NCBI GenBank assembly: GCA_027946365.1 | Contig: JAPEUQ010000023.1 | Coordinates: forward strand, 62,001 to 126,000 | Length of the DNA stretch: 64,000 bases | DNA from: Kalmusia sp. IMI 367209 | Lineage: Eukaryota > Ascomycota > Dothideomycetes > Pleosporales > Didymosphaeriaceae | Reading direction: 5' to 3' | Part shown: piece after piece, positions 57,902 through 64,000 of the stretch | Position numbering within the stretch: position 1 is the stretch's first letter | Layout of the letters: each line of letters opens with the position of its first letter | Notes under the pieces: model-generated | Databases searched by the model: none | What the model was told of the DNA's origin: nothing | What the model saw: the letters and a program-made list of their open reading frames with translations, nothing else | Program-made: the position numbers and the translations under genes

Positions 57902-58243
57902 CTCTCTATACCGTTTTCAGATCTTCAGCCGCTTCTCCACTTCTATTACATTTGGATCATGATGGTAACCATGGTCGGGCCATCTTAGGTGTCTAACTGA
58001 CCCCTGAATTTTGTCAACTGCTCTTGCCTTCGCCAGTGTTATACTTGACGCCGGCGAAATCTATACTATCTATGGTGGTAACTTGATATGTTGAAGGATC
58101 GGAGTAGGCGCTAGCGGAACCTATGCCGCGCCGCGGGATAGCTGCGTGATTACTGTACTTGAATTCGGAGCTGTTGATACCGTAGGTGTCGGAGGTCGAA
58201 GAAAGATTCTGTTTACATTCTAGGTCAGCTCAAGTCCGCGTAA
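57902..58243. other. short spacer between the two hypothetical genes
   Basis: Nothing is recognised in this stretch. Confidence 0.35.
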
Positions 58244-58852
58244 TCAATTGTGACAGGGCAGGCTGACCGGATGTAGCATGCAAGCGCACATGGCTGCGAA
58301 AAGCTCGGTGGCCTTCTGACCATCATATGAATCTTTCTGTACGCCAAGGGCAGCTCCGATGAGAGGGAGAAAATGTTTGGCATATCGGTGGAGCTCAATT
58401 TGACGCTGCGAGCTGGAAGCTTGGGAGGAAAGAGAGCCTGGTGTTGTGTTCGACTTTGTATTGACTGACGAGGTTGGAGGTGTAAGGAAAGGAGCCGCTG
58501 AGGGCAATTGCTGTGATATGGCAGCACTCGTAGCGAGTTGAAGTTTAGCACCGATATGGTAGGACTTGGGATCAAGAGTAGTAGTGACTACGGGTGGCTT
58601 GGCGGGAAGCTCATGCACAAGCGGTGCCGGTCTGTCCAAAGTACCATCTTCGAGGCGCTGTTGCGATTCAGCTGGTAGCCGCCGCTGGAGCGAGCTTCCA
58701 GGTGTGGAAGGGATAGTCGATGGGTGAAGGGGCAGCATTGGACTAGATGGGCCTTGAGGGCCGCACTTAATATGCTTTTTTGGGGAAGTATCGTAGGTAG
58801 AGTCCGAAGGGCGTTTGCACAGTACGGAAGCCAATTGTGGGCCCGCCATCAT
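58244..58852 (-). CDS. hypothetical Pezizomycotina protein with a conserved-looking C-terminal helical block
   Basis: Single exon, 202 residues, starting at MMAGPQLASV; upstream extension needs a TTG. The first 150 residues are low-complexity (Pro, Ser, Thr, Gln) with a basic patch SPKKHIKCG (about 23-31). The last 50 are ordered: RQIELHRYAKHFLPLIGAAL, then GVQKDSYDGQKATELFAAMCACML. This pattern, disorder plus a helical end, suggests a protein-interaction or nuclear role, but I do not recognise the family. It could use an intron near the 3' end (GTCAGC donor), which would alter the last residues. Confidence 0.45.
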   Translation of the reverse strand: MMAGPQLASVLCKRPSDSTYDTSPKKHIKCGPQGPSSPMLPLHPSTIPSTPGSSLQRRLPAESQQRLEDGTLDRPAPLVHELPAKPPVVTTTLDPKSYHIGAKLQLATSAAISQQLPSAAPFLTPPTSSVNTKSNTTPGSLSSQASSSQRQIELHRYAKHFLPLIGAALGVQKDSYDGQKATELFAAMCACMLHPVSLPCHN

Positions 58853-59326
58853 GTAGAAAGTGAGAGCAACAGGCAAGCAAAGAGATAGACCTGGTGGGTT
58901 ATAGTCAAGAGTTGGAGCAGGTTATGAGAGGAGCAACTGGAAGCATCACTTCCTCATACATGGATCACGTAATAACAAGCACGTCCCTTCCTGCACGCGC
59001 CTTCCTAGACGTCTGTTCTACCCGATATAGCTAGGTGATACAAAGCTGAAAACGCGTAGATGAAAAATGGAGACAAGGACAAACAGTAATATATGAAGTA
59101 TAGAATTAGGCGAATAGAGAGATCGTTCAAACGAGTAAAATAGCTACAAAGCCGATGCGAGATACCCATACCAACGACTAGTCCATACTCACTCATTACA
59201 CACGATGACCAATTGATAAACAACTCGTCGATACTATTTCCACTACCAAAGATCAGCTCGACGAGAGACGAAGAAGCCAAGACATCGACATCTCAATCAA
59301 CAGTATCTCACCTACTATTCCCTGCC
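58853..59326. other. spacer between the hypothetical gene and the possible 55-residue gene
   Basis: No gene is seen; AT-rich. Confidence 0.35.
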
Positions 59327-59605
59327 ATGGGATCGCAAACCAGACCAAACAAGGTACGTAATACTCAACAGCATCTCGCTGGGAGGAAAACTCTGTGCAC
59401 GCTCTTTCTGCCTTTCCTTTTCGGGGGAATGTCTGACATAAGTGAGGTATTATAAACATTTTAGATTGACACGGGACTCGATACATGCTCCCAATCCGTC
59501 TACGGCTCCCACACGCAAGTCTCGTCTGGATATGTTACTGGAGCGATGACGCACGCCGTTATGTCGAAAAACGCAATCATTTCATACCCAGCTCGGGCTA
59601 GATGA
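59327..59605 (+). CDS. possible 55-residue small protein
   Basis: Model: join(59327..59353,59465..59605). Exon 1 (MGSQTRPNK) starts in a strong GCCATGG context and meets a GTACGT donor. The 111-nt intron has a CTGAC branch site and ends TTTTAG, though the branch lies rather far upstream. Exon 2 continues in phase with IDTGLDTCSQSVYGSHTQV and ends at TGA. No domain is recognised. The residue mix (Ser, Thr, Gly, Ala) is unremarkable. Signals suggest a gene; conservation must decide. Confidence 0.35.
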
Positions 59606-60299
59606 CGGCCCCCAAGATCAAGGGCACAAGTATGGTACTCGGAAAAAGGGGGGGGGGCGCACAATATCAGCAGCCCAACGCGGATCTCATTCAAACACGC
59701 ACCGGGCTTATCTCCCCACGTGCAGTCCGTCTCTGCAGACGTGTGTATACAAGAGGTCCAACTCTCTCTTTCTCTCTTACACCGAGGTAGAATAACGAAC
59801 CGCAGTCTGAAAAAAACAACACGCCACCTCCACCCAAATCGCAGTCAAGAAAAAAAGGTGGTATATGTGGAAACAAGAGCCTCCCAAGCGAATCCTCCTC
59901 CAACACATCCGCCCCCGGATGCGGGAGCCATCTAGTAGCGACAGACAAGAAGATCATGGAACACGTAAAAACAAAAGAAAGCCAGAATATGAACCGTGCG
60001 TAAGATGAAAAGTAGAAAAGGAATTACATAGGAGGGGAATATGCCTTTTGACGCCGGGGACGTATACATTAACACGTTATTCCGCAACGCCGGTGTATAT
60101 AGAGACCGGTAACCTGGGGTAGTCGGACATGACTCGCACGCTAATGTGAACAAATACGGGAAGAGAAAATCGGATCCGTCGAAATTGTACGGCCTGAGGA
60201 AGGGGCGAAGCTGCTGAAGACGTGCCATTTGTGTCACATATCGCTGGATCGCCAATGATTTTGGAGACAAGATGCTGACAACTGGCACTAATACTGCAT
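59606..60299. other. 3' flank of the C2H2 factor gene
   Basis: Contains a 10-G run at 59648-59657. Reading through the last intron of the C2H2 gene keeps a frame open to 59932, described under findings. No separate gene is supported. Confidence 0.4.
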
Positions 60300-62195
60300 T
60301 CATGAAGATATCTGTTACATGGTGAGCGAGTGCGGTACATCGGCAGGGGTGTGTGCTTACTCGTCTTCTGCGGCCCCGGGTGCCACCCTCAGGCCGTTGC
60401 GCGAGGACCTCGCGCAATAGAGGATCGTCTTTGTCTTTGTCGACATGGTGGACTCGCACATGTCTATGTAACAATAGTCGTCAGTTTGAATTTCGGGGGC
60501 TGTTTCGCAGCAACCTTGCGTACCTTTGTAAGTTGTCCGGTCTTGGATATTTGTGCTCGCGGTCCGGACAGAACGGACAGACATAACCCGGAGAAGCATG
60601 TACTAGGCCATGCCTGATCATTTCGTTCTTCCGCTTGAACCCTTTCCCACCTTCGGCTCGAGAACAGCCGGGAACGGGACAGTAGTGTGGTCGACTTTGC
60701 GAATGTACATTTGCGTGTGAGCTAGCAGAACATCAGTATCGTAATCTTTGGAAATCTTCCATCAGTGTTGGAACAAAAGTCTGAAGACTCACTTTAGAAG
60801 ATATTGAGTCTGGAACGGCAGAGCAGTGCAGCCAGGATGATCACACTTGAATCCACTTGAGCCATGAGATGGAATATGTTGGATATTCGGACCGACAGGT
60901 AGAGGTAGCGTCCTGGATGCTAGAGCGCCGTCTATGCTCAGACGCTGTCGCATGTCAATTGGCGTAACTTGTGCCCCCGGACTGACACCTTCCGAACTCT
61001 GGTAGCTATTTTCCGTGGTAGCTGAATGGATGGTCGTTGCCGAAAAGGGGCCTGATTCGGAAGCTTGCGAGGGTCTACGAGTACTGAAGAGCGTCAGATG
61101 TTGGCCTGATCGTAAGAATGGATCTCGAGTCTGGAATTCAGGACCGCCACTGGGTGAAGTAGCGCTATGAGGTCCAAATGTGCTGTTGGGGGACAATGAA
61201 GTGATGGAAAGTTGCCGGCTGACTGAGGTGGGCGATTGACCTGTTGACGATATTGATTGCCGGTGTGCAATACTATTTGCCCTGTTGGTCTCCTGCTCTT
61301 GAATCGCGGTCTCTGCGAGATCACTCAAATGTCGGAAGCTGGGTAGCTGTTGTTTGGATTGGCTGGGCGAGTGTGTTAAGCCATCTTGAAGAGGTGACTG
61401 AGGGGCTTGTAGTGCGGGGAGCCTTTGACTAGGCGAGCCTTCGCGGGGTGATATAGCTAAGTCGTGTAGATCGGGCGCCCTCTTTGATGAACCAGCGTCC
61501 GCATGGCCGTTCGTCGTCGCCGCATTTTGCTCTTCAGAAGATGAGGAGGGGACACTTGGAGCAGCTTTCTTTCCGTTTGCGTCCTCTGCGGTATGCTGCA
61601 CACCATTCACTTCCGCGTCAGTGTTGGCTGTTTGAGACGAGGAATTAGCTGAACGTGGGGTACTCCCATCTTGACTATCAGGCTCGACAACGGAATCTCG
61701 ATGTAGCGGCGGGGCAGGCGGTTTGGCAAAAGTATGCGTCGACGCGTCGAGAGCTTTTTGGGCCACCTGCGACAGGTCCGAAAATGGCTCGGAAGGCGGC
61801 TTCGACTGTGCATGGGTATAATCAAGAGACGACACGGCTTCCACGGCTTCCACAGCTTCCACAGTCGGCGAACGATTGTCCATCTCTTCGTCCTCTGGCT
61901 CCGAGCCGGAATCTGAGTTGAGTGCACGCTCACCGACTTGCCGTGCTACGTCGGGCTGGTTCGGAGCCATGATCCGGATGAGCACAGAGTCTCCTTGGCT
62001 CGGGCGCGTCTTTCTCCGATTAGGCTTTTTACGTCTTCTGGAGGAGGGAGAACTGACGTTCTGAGAGGTGGTACAGATGGGGGCCTGTGGAATGAGTATC
62101 GGTGGCGGTGAGAGAGATGGGGTCGCTCTGGGTCTGACTGGTTGAAGGCCTGGAGATTTATGGCAAGCGTCGTCGGAATCGTAAATGGCTGACAT
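60300..62195 (-). CDS. three-finger C2H2 transcription factor
   Basis: Model: complement(join(60300..60311,60361..60463,60524..60721,60793..62195)), 571 residues, introns of 49, 60 and 71 nt in phase. A long disordered region rich in Ser, Pro, Gln (about 1-445) contains a three-unit EAVEAVEAV repeat and basic stretches (SSRRRKKPNRRKTR near 60). Three C2H2 fingers follow: CDHPGC...HANVH (about 449-473), CPVPGC...HGLVH (about 484-511) and CPFC...HVRVH (about 517-541). Fingers 1 and 3 are split by introns. A basic tail GRRRR ends just before the last 12-base exon (I, S, S, stop). It is a DNA-binding regulator; the target is unknown. The first ATG in frame is at 62195. Alternative acceptors near 60300 would change only the tail. 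Confidence 0.82.
61838..61865. repeat. 9-base tandem repeat in the C2H2 gene coding sequence
   Basis: About three copies of a TTCCACGGC-like unit encode EAVEAVEAV on the minus strand; in-frame length variation is likely between strains. Confidence 0.75.
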
Positions 62196-62234
62196 TCGTT
62201 GCCTGAGCTGAGGCTGTTGAGCGTAGCCTCGGTC

Positions 62235-62256
62235 AGAGAGAGAGAGAGAGAGAGAG
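62235..62256. repeat. (AG)11 microsatellite in the C2H2 leader
   Basis: An uninterrupted AG tract 40 bases upstream of the C2H2 start codon, a CT tract in the transcript sense, as is common in fungal 5' leaders. Confidence 0.8.
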
Positions 62257-64000
62257 CAGTCAGATGTGATGTCGGAAAGGTGCACGATCGGCCCCCACAC
62301 AGCTCTTGCAAAGAAAGCTGAGGGCAATTGGCCTTGGGCTAGGGACGAGACAGTGAGGGGTCAACGGAAGCAGGCTTGCAGTGTCTGAAATCAGGTCAGC
62401 GCAGTCACGCGTGTGCGGCCTGCGAAGCGACAAGAAAAAGAAAAAAAAAAAATCCAAGTGCAGCATGAAAATCGTGGAACGGACTTTGTCGACGGTTAGC
62501 AGGCATGAAAACGAGAGACGCTCGGTCAGAGGCGCCCGCTGGACTGAATGAAATTGAGGTGGGCAAGGCTGCCACCAGTAGCAGCCGGAGGCGGATGAGG
62601 GTGGCAGCGAGACAGGGGTCGGAATAGGAAGTTGCATATGATCTGACTGCTCGAAATAACGTGCAGACATCGGAAACAGAAGGAGATTACAAGCAAACGA
62701 ACGAGTGGACGGTGGGAGGCAGAAGAAACGGAAAAGGGCCGGGCGATGCGGCTCTGCGCGGTGGAGACGTACCCGAGGTGCGACGAGCACCTTTCAGCCT
62801 CAAGGCGGTGGAGAAGGGGGTGCGGGCGGGTGCCGATCGCAAACATACGTCAACCAAGGCGCTGGTTCGATGAACGCATGGGGAGACGATCCGAGGGCTA
62901 AAGGGCCCGCGCAACTCCAGAGCAATGGCAACCGACGAGCGCTGGAGCTGGGCCAGCACGCGCAGCAGTGCTGGCGGGCGGGCGCTGGCAGTGAGTTGGG
63001 TGGGGTCGGTCTTTGCGCTCGAGGGCCTTGCGAGCCGCAGTCGCCGGGAGAGTGAGCGCTCGCGGGCGGCGAGGCGTGCGGGGAGGGTTGCGCGCTGGGC
63101 GACGGGGTCGGCCCTCCAGAGACGGGCACGCTGGTGTTGTGAGAGGAGAGCGTGAGCTCGAACGCGCGACGGGATCCATCAGCAAAGCAAGCTCCTCCAA
63201 GGGTTCGAGGCGCAGCGGGACGTCTCGAGCAGGCTGACTGGACTGGACTGGCACACACCTTCAAGAGGCTCCATCAGCCTCACATTCGATTCGAGGACAA
63301 GGCGTCGCTAGAGCAGAATCCCCCCGCGGCTGGATGCCACCGTGCGATCCTTGCGCCTCTTTCTCCGCTTCAGTGAAGAAAGGCCCAGTGGGCCCCTAAA
63401 TGCGTCTGGCCCACCACGGCGACCCCAGAGTTTTCTTCTTCTCGCTGGTCATCAGCCCGGAGCGCCGCGCGCCACTCTGTTCGTTCGCTGCTGCCAACGC
63501 CCATGCCGCCGGCGCCCCTCTGCGCGTCTCGTCGTGGCCACGCTCTGCTCGTCCTGTCGCTGTAAAATGTACGCCCGGGGCGTCGCCGAGTGCGCGCGCG
63601 CGCTGCCTGCACCCGACCCCGCACGCACGAGCAAAGCGCGCTAGCGACCAGTGAGGGATGGAGGAATATATTAAACCGCCCCGTCCACGTCCAGCGACCC
63701 CCAGTGTCACCCAGCTACCTGTTCCCACGTACCGGCCCTGTCCGTCCTGCACGTCGTGTATGGCTGCGTCGGGCGGTGCGCCTTTTCGAACGAGACAAGT
63801 TGCAATGCACTGCGCATTCTCCCTATTCACCCACCACACCTGGCCCCGGCTGACAGCCGCTTCGTCCCGCCTATCGTACAGATGCCCTCCCTCCGCTAGC
63901 ACCGGAACAGCAACAACCACCCTGGCCGCCGCCCTCGGCAGGCTGACCACCGTCTATGTGTATGCATGCAATGCAGGCGGCCCGCCCAAGACGGCCAAGC
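62257..64000. promoter_or_regulatory. GC-rich upstream region of the C2H2 factor, to the window edge
   Basis: A poly-purine tract (62431-62452) gives way to a very GC-rich, CpG-laden block at about 62880-63640. Open frames on several strands there overlap each other and show biased Arg/Ala/Gly composition expected from base content alone. I read this as promoter and long 5' leader. A gene beginning beyond 64000 cannot be excluded. Confidence 0.4.

Noticed and set aside
62260..63950. Several long minus- and plus-strand frames upstream of the C2H2 gene
   Set aside because: They overlap each other and follow from high GC; the residue mix (Arg, Ala, Pro, Ser) shows no domain.

Overview
The window is a piece of nuclear chromosome from a filamentous ascomycete, most likely a Dothideomycete of the Pleosporales type. 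Genes are split by short (about 48-190 nt) GT-AG introns. The gene set is typical of Pezizomycotina: a DUF3433 membrane protein, a PRO45/Far9-type STRIPAK subunit, an Atg28-like protein, an AA9 polysaccharide monooxygenase, Zn2Cys6 and C2H2 regulators, MFS transporters and a P450. The class is inferred from gene content only. I found no rRNA, tRNA, CRISPR array or intact transposon.

Layout. 0.4-4 kb: the mitochondrial import factor Mgr2 (-) diverges from the FHA protein PRO45/Far9 (+). 4-10.7 kb: a long gene-free, AT-rich stretch. 10.7-16.5 kb: an RRM protein (-), a LisH/WD40 protein (-) and a SET/MYND-like protein (+). 16.5-23.2 kb: a second gene-poor stretch, then DUF3433 (-) divergent from kinetochore subunit Nnf1 (+). 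24-32 kb: AA9 enzyme (+), SAM methyltransferase (+), a 34-residue cysteine peptide (+), MARVEL protein (-), Aim6-like phosphodiesterase (-) and YrdC-domain protein (+). 32.5-38.7 kb: an accessory patch with a broken secreted alpha/beta hydrolase (-), a Zn2Cys6 factor lacking one zinc-ligand cysteine (+) and a 12-TM MFS transporter (+). 39.6-48.1 kb: an orphan zinc-finger-like protein, a class III aminotransferase, an orphan protein and a monocarboxylate-type MFS transporter, all (+). 49-54 kb: alpha/beta hydrolase (-), Atg28-like (-) divergent from ribosomal protein S2/uS5 (+). 54.5-64 kb: a microsomal P450 (-), two lineage-specific hypotheticals (-), a possible 55-residue protein (+) and a three-finger C2H2 factor (-) with a GC-rich upstream region reaching the window edge.

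I rebuilt splice structures by eye, requiring GT/AG ends, matching phase and family continuity; all multi-exon models close in frame. Housekeeping genes are interleaved with accessory ones, and the 32.5-38.7 kb patch looks like a decaying metabolite or detoxification locus. No single new multi-gene system stands out. The observations most worth a second look are the 34-residue CxxC peptide gene, the AA9 enzyme whose catalytic histidine is preceded by six extra residues, the decaying hydrolase/regulator pair, a thrice-repeated promoter motif, and introns that contain hairpins or lie almost at the stop codon.
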